Part shown: positions 53,452 through 63,991 of the stretch, in pieces
Layout of the letters: each line of letters opens with the position of its first letter
Position numbering within the stretch: the stretch's first letter is position 1
Origin: Perognathus longimembris pacificus
Lineage: Eukaryota; Chordata; Mammalia; Rodentia; Heteromyidae
Direction: 5' to 3'
DNA length: 64,000 nucleotides
NCBI RefSeq assembly: GCF_023159225.1
Contig: NC_063167.1
Location: forward strand, 9,827,734 to 9,891,733
Notes under the pieces: model-generated
The model's database searches: none
Seen by the model: the letters and a program-made list of their open reading frames with translations, nothing else
Told to the model about the DNA's origin: nothing
Made by a program: the position numbers and the translations under genes

Positions 53452-54395
53452 GGGCTGGGAATATGCCCAAGTCGCGAGACAACCACCAAGAAGACCACCG
53501 AGAGCCAGACATTCTGAAATGCAAAATCAAGGCTTTATTCAGGTGGGCTGCAGCTCAGGCCTCGTCCTACACTCCGACGCAGTGGAGGTTAGGAGGAAGG
53601 CCCCAAGCTGAAATTTCACAGGGCTTATAAAGGCAAAAAACCACAAAGTTACAGCAATCAGGTGTCCAAGCAAGATTAGGATACGGGTACAAATCTGATT
53701 GGCTCAGGGTTAGGGGGCTGGATGAGACATTGCCCATGGCTATCAGTCTCGTCAGTCGTTCAGTCCACAAAATAACAAGAGACAAAATAATTCCAATAAA
53801 ATAGAAAAGACAATACACACAGGCCTGATATTTAAAAGACTTACAAAATGGAGATCTCCCAAGTTGATCCGCTGGCTTCTGTGAAGAAACAGGAGGAACA
53901 GACCCAAGATCAAGGTGGGTGGGGTGAGCCTCGGTTAGGAGGCCCTCCCGGTCAGTTCCAGCCAAAAACTGAACTTACTTGCGCCCTACAAGTATCAAGA
54001 TGGGGTTCCAGGGGTCCCCCTTCAAGGGTGGAGGATCTGGGACGTCTCTGCAGTTCCTCCAGGATTGTCGTGCAAGCGCAACTGCTTTGACAATCCCTTC
54101 AAGAAATACGAGTCGGAACGGCCGTCCTCAAGAGGAAAAATGAAAGCAAAACAGACAAACAGACAAATGACAGGACAAAACAAATCAACAGTGCTGTGTT
54201 CTTACCTAGTGGCAAGAGTGCTTGCCTTGTATACATGAAGCCCTGGGTTCGATTCCCCAGCACCACATATACAGAAAACGGCCAGAAGTGGCGCTGTGGC
54301 TCAAGTGGCAGAGTGCCAGCCTTGAGCAAAACAAAGGAAGTCAGGGACAGTGCTCAGGCCCTGAGTCCAAGGCCCAGGACTGGCCAAAAAAAATA
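53452..54395 (+). repeat. Type A SINE split by a retroviral fragment
   Basis: The head GGGCTGGGAATATG stops at about 53466 and the rest CCTAGTGGCAAGAGTGCTTG resumes at about 54204, running to a normal A-rich tail. The insert is therefore younger than this SINE. Confidence 0.88.
53467..54203 (-). mobile_element. Defective gammaretrovirus-like ERV fragment (leader, gag start, LTR 3' part)
   Basis: Read on the minus strand: a T/G-rich leader-like segment (54203 to about 53740), an ATG at 53737-53735 whose first codons Met-Gly-Asn-Val-Ser-Ser-Ser-Pro-Leu fit an N-myristoylated gag start, then almost at once LTR promoter features: CCAAT (53702-53698), TATAA (about 53630), AATAAA (53539-53534) and a U5-like end. 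Nearly all of gag and all of pol and env are missing, so it is a dead internal-deletion relic. No clear TSD or 5' LTR is visible. Assignment to a gamma-type element is inference. Confidence 0.65.
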
Positions 54396-54439
54396 AAATA
54401 AAATAGAAAAATAAAGTCAAGCAAAAATGTGAGGACTTG

Positions 54440-54645
54440 GGCTGGGAATATGGCCTAGTGGCAAGAGTGCTTGCCTCGTATACATGAAGCCCTGGGTTCG
54501 ATTCCCCAGCACCACATATGGAAAATGGCCAGAAGTGGCGCTGTGGCTCAAGTGGCAGAGTGCTAGCCTTGAGCAAAGAGAGGCCAGGGACAGTGCTCAG
54601 GCCCTGAGTCCAAGGCCAGGACAGGCCAAAAACAAACAAACAAAC
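54440..54645 (+). repeat. Type A SINE
   Basis: TSD AATGTGAGGACTTG at 54426-54439 and 54646-54659, perfect; (AAAC)n tail. Confidence 0.95.
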
Positions 54646-54775
54646 AATGTGAGGACTTGATTCCAAGTCCTAGTACTGGAACAAAAAAGAAAAAGTGGGT
54701 GGGAGAGGAAGGAGAAAGATAGAGCAAGTGAGTATGATGACAGTATGTGTATGCATGTATGGAAATGTCACCATG

Positions 54776-54952
54776 AACCCAGCACTGGTAGCTCGCTCCT
54801 GCCATCTTAGCTACTAAAGTCCATGAGACTCTTTCCTCCAAATGACTTCCAAAAAGATAGAAGTGGAGGTCTGGCTCAAGTGATAGAGTGCCAGCTTGAG
54901 CAGACAAACCAAGTAAGAGCACAAGGCCCAAGTTCAACCCCTAGTAATAGCA
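54776..54952 (+). repeat. Type B SINE, internally deleted
   Basis: GGTAGCTCGCTCCTGCCATC joined early to CCATGAGACTCTTTCCTCCA; Geo end present. Confidence 0.78.
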
Positions 54953-55142
54953 CAGACAAAAATAATTCCAGCATGGCAATGAAGTCAAGTACATAAAAGC
55001 CACTGAAGGATTTTAGTGCCATACCTAACTTGTGCATTTGGTTTCTATACAAGTAGATACCTGTTAATCTTCTTGAAAAAAACAAAACCGCATCTTTATT
55101 AAAGTTCAAATCTGCTTAGTTCACTTAAAAAGAAATGAAGCA

Positions 55143-55348
55143 GGCTGGGAATATGGTGTAGTGGCAAGAGTGCTTGTATGGTATGCATGAAGCCCTGGGT
55201 TCGATTCCTCAGCACCACATATATAGAAAAGGCCAGAAGTGGCATTGTGGCTCAAGTAGCAGAGTGATAGCCTTGAGCAAAAAAGAAGCCAGGGACAGTG
55301 CTCAGGCCCTGAGTCCAAGCCCCAGGACTGGGGGGGGGGGGGGAAGGC
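55143..55348 (+). repeat. Type A SINE with G-homopolymer tail
   Basis: Ends CCAGGACTG followed by about 13 G rather than an A run. TSD AATGAAGCA at 55134-55142 and 55349-55357. Confidence 0.9.
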
Positions 55349-55357
55349 AATGAAGCA

Positions 55358-56401
55358 TTTAAAATACAATCAATCTTATTAACTAGAGTCCAACTGTCTG
55401 TGAGGCACAACATGAACATCAGAAGACAAGTGATGGTGGGCAGCTACAAAAGAGATGGTGCCCTCCAACCACTGTGGCTTGAAGTTATCAGAGGCCAGCA
55501 CTGAGCTGAGCCTTACTTGCATTTCCGTTGAGAATGCAACAATAAATTAAGAAATAAACACTTTCAAATGACTATTTCTTAAACTAATGTTCTTTGCCAC
55601 TTACAGAATTACCTTTTGGGACAAAAGGGTAAAAACCATTTTGTACTTAAATGCATATTTTGACCACAGGCGTATTTAATAATTTCTCTACATTAGCAGG
55701 TGCTTATCTGGAGTCTCCTTGGTTCCTGACAATGTTTGAGCCAAAAAAAGAAAAAAATCTAGGAATAATTTGGCATAACTAATGTTGCTATTAGCAAACT
55801 GTGAGCTATTCTCACATGCAAATGCAGAGCTGGTTCCGTAAAGCTTTCCAAATTTAATAGCAGATGTCAGCTGGAGTTGAGTCAGTTTCTTTTTAATGGC
55901 TACCACACTGACATTACCCAATTAAGATTCCCTTTAATGAAATACAAAAATAAAGCACTTCTCCAATACTCCACAGTACACTTTTTCACCATTCCTGACA
56001 ACGGCTGACAATAAATGAAAGCACTTGATGACGTTCAAAGTAGCTGTCAGAATGGACAGCGTGGACAGTCTCACATACATGCTCCTCACGCATGCACAGC
56101 AGTCAAAGGATGTACTATTACTAAATATAAAGGGCAAGAAATAGCCCTAATCATCAGCAGAAATAATATAGGTTCTAAAATTTTCTTATGTTTCATTTGG
56201 TAGAAAAAGCTGTAATGCACAAACTCACACACACACACGTATATATTTGAGCTTTAAGAGATGGTAATAATATGCAAAGCACAGAATAATTCTGATTATA
56301 ATAAGTGTGACATATAATAGTAATTTTAAACAGATGGCTCTTTGTACATATAGAACACACCAAAAAAGAAGTTAAAATATGGTGTCTTTCATTTTTGTTT
56401 G
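55358..56401. other. SINE-free island in intron 1
   Basis: About 1 kb of A/T-rich unique sequence with no repeat I can place, apart from a short (CA)n at 56226-56240. Contains an octamer ATGCAAAT at about 55816. No coding signal. Confidence 0.5.
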
Positions 56402-56985
56402 TGTGATGGTACTGGGTCTTGAACTCAGGACCTCAAGGTCTTGCTGCTCAGAATTTTCTGCCATTTGAGCCACACCTCCACTACTGGCTTTTCAGAGATA
56501 AAGAGTCTCATTGATGTTTCCATCCTGGCTGGCTTCGAGTCACAATCCTCAAATCTCAGCTTCCAGAATTCCTAGGATTATAAGTATGAGAGGCCAGCAT
56601 CCAGCTTTTTTTTTTTTCCAAATACATACATATAAAAGGATTTCAGAAAGGATAATTTGCCATGGTAATAATACAAAGAATGATAAGAACAAGAATTCCA
56701 GCAGTGCAGGAGTTCAAGTAGACTTCTGTGACGTCTTGATTAAGTAACAAGTGGCGCTGTCCATGAACGGGTCTGTGGTGAATGCTCCGGGCAGAGCTAT
56801 GGTTCACGCTGAAGAAAGCTGACAACGTCTTCTTCCCTGCTGTGCTTGTAAGTCTTAATATTGTTTTTCCTTTTCTTCTAAAGACAAGGTCTCACTATGT
56901 AACTCAGGTTGACCTTGAACTCATTATTATTCTGGTTCAGATTCCCCAGTGTTGAGATTACAGGCATTTATTACCATGCCCAGCT
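56402..56985 (-). repeat. Type B SINE, unique spacer, B1-like element
   Basis: 56402-56606 type B (GTCTTGAACTCAGGACCTCA ...). 56607-56877 is unique sequence. 56878-56985 is an antisense B1 (ACAAGGTCTCACTATGTAAC ... GAGATTACAGGCATTTATTA). Confidence 0.8.
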
Positions 56986-57074
56986 AAAAAATGTCTTTTT
57001 CTGGGCAAATTTATGGCAAATGCCGTGATTTCCTTTTCCCCTCTTGAAAACAATTATTTAAGAAAGAAGAAGGG

Positions 57075-57284
57075 GGCTGGGGATATGGCCTAGTGGCAAG
57101 AGTGCCTGCTTCATATACATGAGGCCCTGGGTTCGATTCCCCAGCACCACATATACAGAAAATGGCCAGAAGTGGCGCTGTGGCTCAAGTGGCAGAGTGC
57201 TAGCCTTGAGAAAAAAAAAGAAGCCAGGGACAGTGCTCAGGCCCTGAGTCCAAGCCCCAGGACTGGCAAAAAAAAAAAAAAAAA
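57075..57284 (+). repeat. Type A SINE, first of a same-site pair
   Basis: Young-type head; target repeat AGAAAGAAGAAGGG at 57061-57074 and 57285-57298. Confidence 0.93.
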
Positions 57285-57298
57285 AGAAAGAAGAAGGG

Positions 57299-57480
57299 CT
57301 GGGAATATGGCTTAGTGGTCGAGTGCTTGCCTAGCATACATGAAGCCATGGGTTAAATTCCTCATAAACAGAAAAGGCTGGAAGTGGTGCTGAGTGGGAG
57401 AGTGCTAACCTTTACCAAAGGAAGCTCAGGGGCAGTGCCCAGGCCCTGAGTTCAAGCCCCAGGACTGGCAAAAGAAAAAA
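57299..57480 (+). repeat. Older type A SINE, second of the pair
   Basis: Head variant GTGGCTTAGTGGTCGAGTGC; several internal deletions. AGAAAGAAGA recurs at 57481, so the same target word brackets both SINEs. Confidence 0.9.
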
Positions 57481-57710
57481 AGAAAGAAGAAAAAAATTCA
57501 CTTACGAAACATGCAGAAAAAAATGCAAATAACCACAGTACATTCGGAATTGTTCAAGTACAGAAACTGTTGATTCAAACACGTTATTTCTCCCTCTCAC
57601 TCACTTGGCACCAAATTCTTGCCGGCAAAGTAAGTTACTGAACTGCAGCTGTATGCCTACCTTCTTTTATTTTTCTCATTAAGGCGCAAATGAAAATAAT
57701 ACTGCTCCCT

Positions 57711-57800
57711 GGGACCTGGGCTATAAGCTTGGTGGCATATCCAGCATGCACAGACCCAGGGTTCAATCCCCAGCACTGTTACTAAAAACAACAACAACAA
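57711..57800 (+). repeat. ID-like element
   Basis: CATGCACAGACCCAGGGTTC and AATCCCCAGCACTG, then (AAC)n. Confidence 0.7.
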
Positions 57801-58107
57801 CTATTTCTCCAAAGAATAGCCTTAGCACAAAATAAACTTGCTGAATGAGTAAAGAAGCACAGCTTTATGAACAAATTTTGAAGCAAAACAGACAACTCAA
57901 ATCTTAATTCCTAAATATCTGATGAAAAGGCTTTATCAAACTGGTTCCCAGCCTTATGAATTTTAATGAACAGTAAATTGCTGGGAGATGAGGGAACTGA
58001 TATAGTATAGATAACTTTATTTTTCCAAACAAATGAAAAAAAAAAGCCAACTACACACAAAGTTCTACCATCTATTACCACCACAGTTTCATAAAAGAAC
58101 ATTCAAA
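57801..58107. other. Unique sequence in intron 1
   Basis: Nothing recognised. Confidence 0.4.
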
Positions 58108-58350
58108 AGTCAGGCACCGATAGTTCACACCTGTAAACCTAGCTACTCAAAAGGCTGAGATCTGAGGATCCTGGTTTGAAGCCAGCTTAGGCAGGAAAGT
58201 GCATGAGACTCTTATCTCCAATTAACCACCAAGAAGCCAGATTTGAAGCTGTGGCTCAAGTGGTAGAGCGGTAGCCACGAGCCAAAAAAAGCAGTAGAGC
58301 ACCTGATTAACAATCAAGAAGCCCCAAGTTCAAATCCCAATATAAAAAAA
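58108..58350 (+). repeat. Type B SINE
   Basis: GTTCACACCTGTAAACCTAG, CTCTTATCTCCAATTAACCA; the Geo end carries an extra AGTAGAGCACCTGATTAACA segment. Confidence 0.82.
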
Positions 58351-58477
58351 AAACAAAACCACTTTAACCAAGGTCAAGTTTTGGAGGCAAGAAGATAGCA
58401 GGTTTGGGGCTAGCCCAGGCAACAAAGACCTAGTCACAAAAAAACCAGAAACCTAAACCAAACCAAACCTGAACAGG

Positions 58478-58690
58478 GACTGGGGTTGTAGCTCAATGGT
58501 AGAAGATAAGCTTATTTAGCATGTGTGAACCTTAAATGCCCAGCATTGCAAAAACCCAAACAGATTGGAAAATCACAGTCTCTAAGAAAGGATACCTTAT
58601 ATAGAAGGACTAGAGATGGAATTTGGTGGGTGAATGCCTGTTTACTTGGAACAAGGCAACTAAACAGGTTCAATCCCCAGCACCACTGAA
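58478..58690 (+). repeat. Two ID-like fragments
   Basis: 58478-58556 (GGGGTTGTAGCTCAATGGTA) and 58605-58690 (GGTTCAATCCCCAGCACCAC). Confidence 0.65.
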
Positions 58691-58830
58691 TTACACAGAT
58701 ATGTACCCTCAAGACAATATAAACTTGAGGTAGTATTTTTGGAAATCATTTTTATTTTACATTACATTTTGCTATTTACTTTGTTGAAAAAAAATGAAAT
58801 CAACCATTAAAAATAAAAACATATAATCTG

Positions 58831-59038
58831 GTCAGGGCATGGTGGCTGATGCCAGTAAGGCTGAGATCTGAGGTTCAAGGGTTGAAGCTAGGCAGAGAAA
58901 GAAAACTCTGTGAAACTCTTACTGCCAATTAACCACCAAAAAGCCAGAAGTAGGACTGTGACTCAAGGGGTAGAGCACCAGCCTTGAGCTTAAAAGCTTA
59001 AGGATAGCATCCAGGCCCTGAGTTCAAGCCCCAGGACC

Positions 59039-59082
<44 letters not shown>

Positions 59083-59260
59083 CACGCACACGAAGGTATG
59101 GCCCAGGTGATAAAGTGCCAGCCAATGAGTTAAAGCATAAGATACCAAGTTTGAGTCGCAGTCCCAGACCAAAAAAAAAGAATGAAGGAAGGAAGGAAGG
59201 GAGGGAAGAAGGAAGGATGGAAGGGATGTAAGAAGGGTGGAAAGTAGGGAAGAAGAAAGG
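58831..59260 (+). repeat. Type B SINE, (CA)n, Geo fragment and purine tract
   Basis: 58831-59040 type B; 59041-59080 (CA)n grown at its 3' end; 59092-59172 tRNA-like fragment; 59180-59260 (GGAA)n-rich polypurine tract. Confidence 0.82.
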
Positions 59261-59718
59261 GAGAAGCATGGGAAAAAGGCAGTAAAAACCTTTCCCTGGG
59301 TTTTAAAAATGACTAAAAGAATCACCATTTCATGGCTTCAGTTTTAAGAAGGGCATCTTTCTGGTTCACTCGTCCACTGCAGATCTGTTTCAATAAAAGG
59401 AATATGTTTATTAATTTAATGCATTTTACTTTGTACAATCAGTTCTTCTCATAAAAAATTAAAATTAACTTCTGGACACTATTCATTTCTTTCAACGTTC
59501 CATATCCTATACAAGTACTTCTGTCACTGCACAAACAGAATGCAAACAGAGGAAGCAAAAGTTAAAAACATATATTAGATGTGATAATATTTAGTGATTT
59601 AAATTGTCAAATTAGAGGTAGGGGGTTAACTCAGCAAGGTAATTAATTATCAAGCATCTTTTCAACACAAACATCCACAAATGTAAACAACAATGTGTAT
59701 GAATGGAGGGTCTCTGCC
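59261..59718. other. Unique sequence in intron 1
   Basis: A/T-rich; nothing recognised. Confidence 0.4.
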
Positions 59719-59929
59719 TCTTTTTTTTTTTTTTCTTCTTTTGCCAGTCCTGGGGCTTGGACTCAGGGCCTGAGCACTGTCCCTGGCTTCTTTTTGCTCA
59801 AGGCTAGCACTCTACCACTTGAGCCACAGCGCCACTTCCAGCCTTTTCTGTTTATGTGGTACAGAGGAATTGAACTCAGGGCTTCATGCATGCTAGACAA
59901 GCAGTCTACCACTGAGCCACATTCCCAGC
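59719..59929 (-). repeat. Type A SINE
   Basis: Antisense; TCTTC-containing T tail; CTCTGC flanks both ends as a short possible TSD. Confidence 0.9.
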
Positions 59930-60266
59930 CTCTGCATCATATTTATAAGAATAAAAACTTGCTAAGCCCTGTGTCTATTAATGGAAAAATGAACTATGCT
60001 ATCACAAAGCTACAGAATGGAATTAATCTGCTTTTAAGAAACTATGTATTTTGGCATACAGTGACATGAGATCTCCAAGAAAACATCTTATGTAAAAATA
60101 CAAATAGTTAATGTTTAATTCCAATATATGTACACACACACATACACACACAATATGCAGGAAAAGTTCTTTAGAAAGACATACATCAAAGCTCAGAACA
60201 TCATCTGGCCAGATGCAGTGCACCTATATCTTATCTGATATCAATCTTCAATTTAAAAAAAACAAG

Positions 60267-60510
60267 GTAGTTGGGTGTCTGTGGCTCATGCCTGTAATCC
60301 TAGCTACTTAGGATGCTGAGATCTGAGGGTCATGGTTCAAAGCTAGCTGTAGCAGGAAAGTCAATGAGACTCATGTCCAATTAACCAAAAATGCCAGCAG
60401 ACGAGATGTGGCTCAAGTAGCAGAATGTTACCCTAAGCAAAGAAGCTCAAGGGACAGAGCCCAAGCTCAGGAAAAAACAAAAACAAAAACAAAAAAACAA
60501 CCACAAAAAA
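60267..60510 (+). repeat. Type B SINE
   Basis: GGCTCATGCCTGTAATCCTA; short Geo end; (AAAAAC)n tail. Confidence 0.83.
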
Positions 60511-60565
60511 ACAGGGTTCCTTGATGAAATGGTATAATCTAGGACTGGGAAAGGAAATGTACAGG

Positions 60566-60776
60566 GGCTGGGGATATGGCCTAGTGGCAAGAGTGCTTGC
60601 CTCGTATACATGAGGCCCTGGGTTCAATTCCTCAGCACCACATATACAGAAAACGGCCAGAAGTGGCGCTGTGGCTCAAGTGGCAGAGTGCTAGCCTTGA
60701 GCAAAAAGAAGCCAGGGACAGTGCTCAGGCCCTGACTGAGTCCAAGCCCCAGGACTGGCAAAAAAAAAAAGTATCA
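60566..60776 (+). repeat. Type A SINE
   Basis: TSD GGAAATGTACAGG (60553-60565) versus GGAAATATACAGG (60777-60789); a 4-nt CTGA duplication in CCCTGACTGAGTCC. Confidence 0.93.
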
Positions 60777-61028
60777 GGAAATATACAGGATGAGCAGGAG
60801 GTCAAATCAGCAGAGCAGAAAATGGTCTCTGTCTCAAAAAAAAAAAGAGCCTAGAGAATCTAAGACTACCAGAAAGTCAGGATATACTTTTCAAAAAAAG
60901 AAAATAGACCATATTGTGTACACAGGTACGAGAAACAGATAAAAGAGCTCCTAGTGGTCCAAAATGAAAAATTCTGAGCACCTAATAAAGTAGCATTCAA
61001 TTACAACCCCAAATAAAAATGCACATGG

Positions 61029-61277
61029 ACCCGGGTGCTGGTGCCTCACACCTATAATCCTAGCTACTTAGGAGATTGAAATCTGAGGATCATGGTTCAA
61101 AGCCAGCCTAGGCAGGAAAATCCTTCAGACTCTTATGTCCAATTACTTACCAAAAGAAAAGTGGGGAGGGGGGCCAGAAATGGAGCTGTGGCTCAAAGTG
61201 GTAGAGTACCAGCCTTGAGCACAAAAGCTCAGAGACAGTACCACCCAGGCCCTGAATTCAAGCCCAGTTCTAGCACA
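61029..61277 (+). repeat. Type B SINE
   Basis: CCTCACACCTATAATCCTAG; Geo end CCCTGAATTCAAGCCC; G-rich insertion near 61160. Confidence 0.87.
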
Positions 61278-61477
61278 AAATGATACAAACAGAAAAAAAC
61301 ACCTATGGATTCATTCTGATATAAATGACTAAATAGAGGGAAAGGAGGGGGAGATCTCTCTTGCACATTTCCAAATACTTCATGTGCACTCCTGCCCTTC
61401 CAGCCAGTAGAGCTTAATTTTCCTACCTTTTTAACTTATTTCCATTAAGTGAAATTATCAGAAAATGTAGCTAATGT

Positions 61478-61555
61478 TGTTGTTGTTCTGTGTTAAACAG
61501 GGTCGTAGCCCAGGCTGGCATCCAACTCATGATCCTTCTGCTTTAGCCTGGCTGC
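61478..61555 (-). repeat. B1 fragment
   Basis: AGGGTCGTAGCCCAGGCTGG, then GATCCTTCTGCTTTAGCCTG. Confidence 0.7.
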
Positions 61556-61588
61556 TAACACTATTCTACCCATTGTAAAACTGTTCTC

Positions 61589-61765
61589 ACCAGAAGACTG
61601 CTGCCTATAACTAGAAGACTACCAACTACAACCAATAGACTATTGTCTAACACCAGAAAATGACTAAAAATAATCAGAAGATTACTGTCAATAACCAGAA
61701 GACAACTGCTGACAACCAGAAAGTTACCAACCATCAGAAGATTACTGTCTATAAGCAGAAGACTA
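61589..61765. repeat. Degenerate 21-bp minisatellite, about 8-9 units
   Basis: Unit approximates ACCAGAAGACTACTGTCTATA; successive units begin near 61589, 61611, 61631, 61652, 61673, 61694, 61715, 61733 and 61754. Copies differ at several positions, so it is not a recent expansion. Confidence 0.85.
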
Positions 61766-61783
61766 GTTATTTTCAGAATAAGG

Positions 61784-61984
61784 GGGCTGGGGATATGGCC
61801 TAGTGGCAAGAGTGCTTGCCTCATATACATGAAGCTCTGGGTTCAATTCCCCAGCACCACATATACAGAAAATGGCCAGAAGTGGCGCTGTGGCTCAAGT
61901 GGCAGAGTGCTAGCCTTGATCAAAAAAAAAAGAAGCCAGAGACAGTGCTCAGGCCCTGAGTCCAAGCCCCAGGACTAACCAAAA

Positions 61985-62027
<43 letters not shown>

Positions 62028-62060
62028 TGGGAATATGGCCTAGTGGTAAAAGTGCTCGCC
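61784..62060 (+). repeat. Chimeric insert: type A SINE, (AT)n, second SINE head
   Basis: Complete type A SINE (61784-61992), an (AT)n tract (61993-62024), then only the first 35 or so bases of another type A head (62026-62060), all within one TSD TCAGAATAAGG (61773-61783 and 62061-62071). Confidence 0.88.
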
Positions 62061-62079
62061 TCAGAATAAGGTCTTTTTT

Positions 62080-62220
62080 CTTAAGCCAGCTGACAAGGAA
62101 GTCTCATAATACTTTTGCATGGAGTAGCCTCAGGTCACTATCCTCCCAATCTCAACCCTTCAAGTAGTTGGGGTTACCAGCATAAGCCACCAGGCCCTGC
62201 TTTTTTTTTTTTTTTTTTTT
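62080..62220 (-). repeat. Old B1-like fragment with T-run
   Basis: CCCAATCTCAACCCTTCAAG, TAGTTGGGGTTACCAGCATA; then 20 T. Confidence 0.6.
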
Positions 62221-62495
62221 AACAAAGTCAGACTCAAATTTACTTTGGCTCAGTGGCTGGCATTCTACCATGCCTCCAACCCCTCTGATTAATTTTTGAT
62301 GATTATATATCCCACCTAGTCTATACTAGTTCTCTGGTTATCTGAACCCTCACCTTGTTTGTTTTCATTTCTCCTTTCCTAAATGTGGAGGTGATCTATA
62401 GGCATCCATCGTTTTGACTTTCTTCCTTGCTACATTTTCTCTTTAAGCAAGTGTATAGTCTCAAATGTAATCTGTGAGCACTAGATTATGATATC
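62221..62495. other. Unique sequence left of the solo LTR
   Basis: Nothing recognised. Confidence 0.4.
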
Positions 62496-62499
62496 CTTG

Positions 62500-63065
62500 T
62501 GTTGTAGGGAGTATAGCTGACTCCATCTTGACTAGGGAAACAAGGTAGGAAATGTTGGGGGGAGTAGAGCTGACTCCATCTTGATTATTGTCAACCTGAC
62601 CCCAAAATTCTGCTTCTGTAAAATGGCTTGCTTAACTTGTTTGTTGCTTGTTCTACCCCTTGCGTCAACCTCCTACTTGTGGGCCATGCTTGCTTAACTT
62701 GTTTGTTGCTTGCTCTACCCCCTTCATCAACCCCCTACATCTGTACTACTCTTTTACCTTTAAAAACCCCAACTTGAGGGCCACTCGGGGTCACAGTGTC
62801 AATGTCAGCACCCAAGTCTGCACTGTGTCCCTGGCCAGCCAGCCCACTTTTCACTGTCACAGTGTTAGCTCCCGAGTCTGCACGATGTCCCTGGCCAGTC
62901 TGCCCGCTTTTTTTTTGTCACAGTTTCAGCTCCCGAGTCTGTGCTGCGTCCCTGGCTGGTCAGTTTGCTTTTTACTTCCCCAGTAAATCTATCTTTGCTT
63001 GAGACTGTCTCTGCGTGGTGGACTCTTGGAGGGAAGTGGAATCTCCTCCCTTGAACCCCGTAACA
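62500..63065 (+). mobile_element. Solo LTR, class I-like ERV
   Basis: 566 bp from TGTTGTAGGG to CCCGTAACA with a 4-bp TSD CTTG (62496-62499 and 63066-63069). TTTAAAAAC at 62759 fits a TATA box and AGTAAA at 62982 a polyadenylation signal, giving plus orientation. Internal duplications: GCTGACTCCATCTTGA at 62516 and 62569; a unit of about 51 bp at 62626 and 62688; three units of 57-67 bp from 62790 to 62972. The 4-bp duplication suggests a gamma/class I element. No viral genes remain. Confidence 0.9.
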
Positions 63066-63069
63066 CTTG

Positions 63070-63547
63070 AGTTCAGGGACTGATATGGTCATTTGATACC
63101 TGAACACGGCTAATTTAAATATTTGTTCAGGTGGATGGCTGAATAGATAAGCTGATTCTCTGAACCCCATTAATTCCCTCATTTTCATATTTCTATTTTC
63201 CTCTGGACACCTGATAACAAACGACTTATCTTCCTATTCCTCACTCAAAACATGGGAATTATATTTCTTATTTTCTGCCCACAACTAATCAGCTATCTAA
63301 TTTATCTCACATTCACTCTTCCTTCCAATTTCCTCCACAGCTGCTCTACTTTATCCACACCTTTCCTAATGATTGCCAGAGAGGATAGCATGGTCCCTGA
63401 CTCCCTCACTCCTTCCTCTTCATTTACCTCTCAAATGGCAAAACACCAGACATGTAAAAACACTGAGTTCTAGGACCTGAGCTAAATCCTCAGTACCAGT
63501 ATAAAATTAATTAATGAAATATAAAAGACCTTAACTACTTTTTGTGT
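63070..63547. other. Unique sequence with a short SINE-like end
   Basis: 63463-63510 (GAGTTCTAGGACCTGAGC, CTCAGTACCAG) looks tRNA-SINE-derived; otherwise nothing. Confidence 0.4.
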
Positions 63548-63772
63548 GGGTGTGTACCAGTCCTGGAGCTTGAACTCAGAGCCTGGGTTCTGTCCCTGAC
63601 CTTTGTTGCTCAAGGCTAGTGCTTTACCACTTGAGCCACAGTTCCACTTCCAGCTTTTCTGGTTAATAACCAGAGATAAGAGTCTCAGGAGCTTTCCTGT
63701 TTGGGCTGGTATTGAACAGTGATCCTCAGGTCTCAGGCTCCTGAGTCGCTAGGATTATAGGCATGAGCCATT
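63548..63772 (-). repeat. Type B SINE
   Basis: GGAGCTTGAACTCAGAGCCT, GATAAGAGTCTCAGGAGC, TAGGATTATAGGCATGAGCC. Confidence 0.87.
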
Positions 63773-63781
63773 AGCACCTGG

Positions 63782-63991
63782 TTTTTTTTTTTTTTTTTTT
63801 GCCAGTCCTGGGCCTTGGACTCAGGGCCTGAGCACTGTCCCTGGCTTCTTCCCGCTCAAGGCTAGCACTCTGCCACTTGAGCCACAGCGCCCCTTCTGGC
63901 CGTTTTCTGTATATGTGGTGCTGGGGAATCAAACCTAGGGCCTGGTGTATCCGAGGCAGGCACTCTTGCCACTAGGCTATATCCCCAGCCC
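63782..63991 (-). repeat. Type A SINE, GCGGG subfamily
   Basis: Inserted into the end of the type B copy; TSD AGCACCTGG at 63773-63781 and 63992-64000 (window edge). Confidence 0.94.

Noticed and set aside
53567..53965. 132-codon open frame on the minus strand with a gag-like start inside
   Set aside because: It runs through leader and LTR promoter sequence of a deleted ERV fragment; no gag domain follows, so it is annotated only as a relic.
61589..61765. CRISPR-like repeat spacing
   Set aside because: Units are degenerate and contiguous without spacers, in a mammalian intron.
61561..61830. Leu/Ile-rich minus-strand frame with 7-residue repeats
   Set aside because: The period is explained by a non-coding 21-bp minisatellite and the frame begins inside a SINE.
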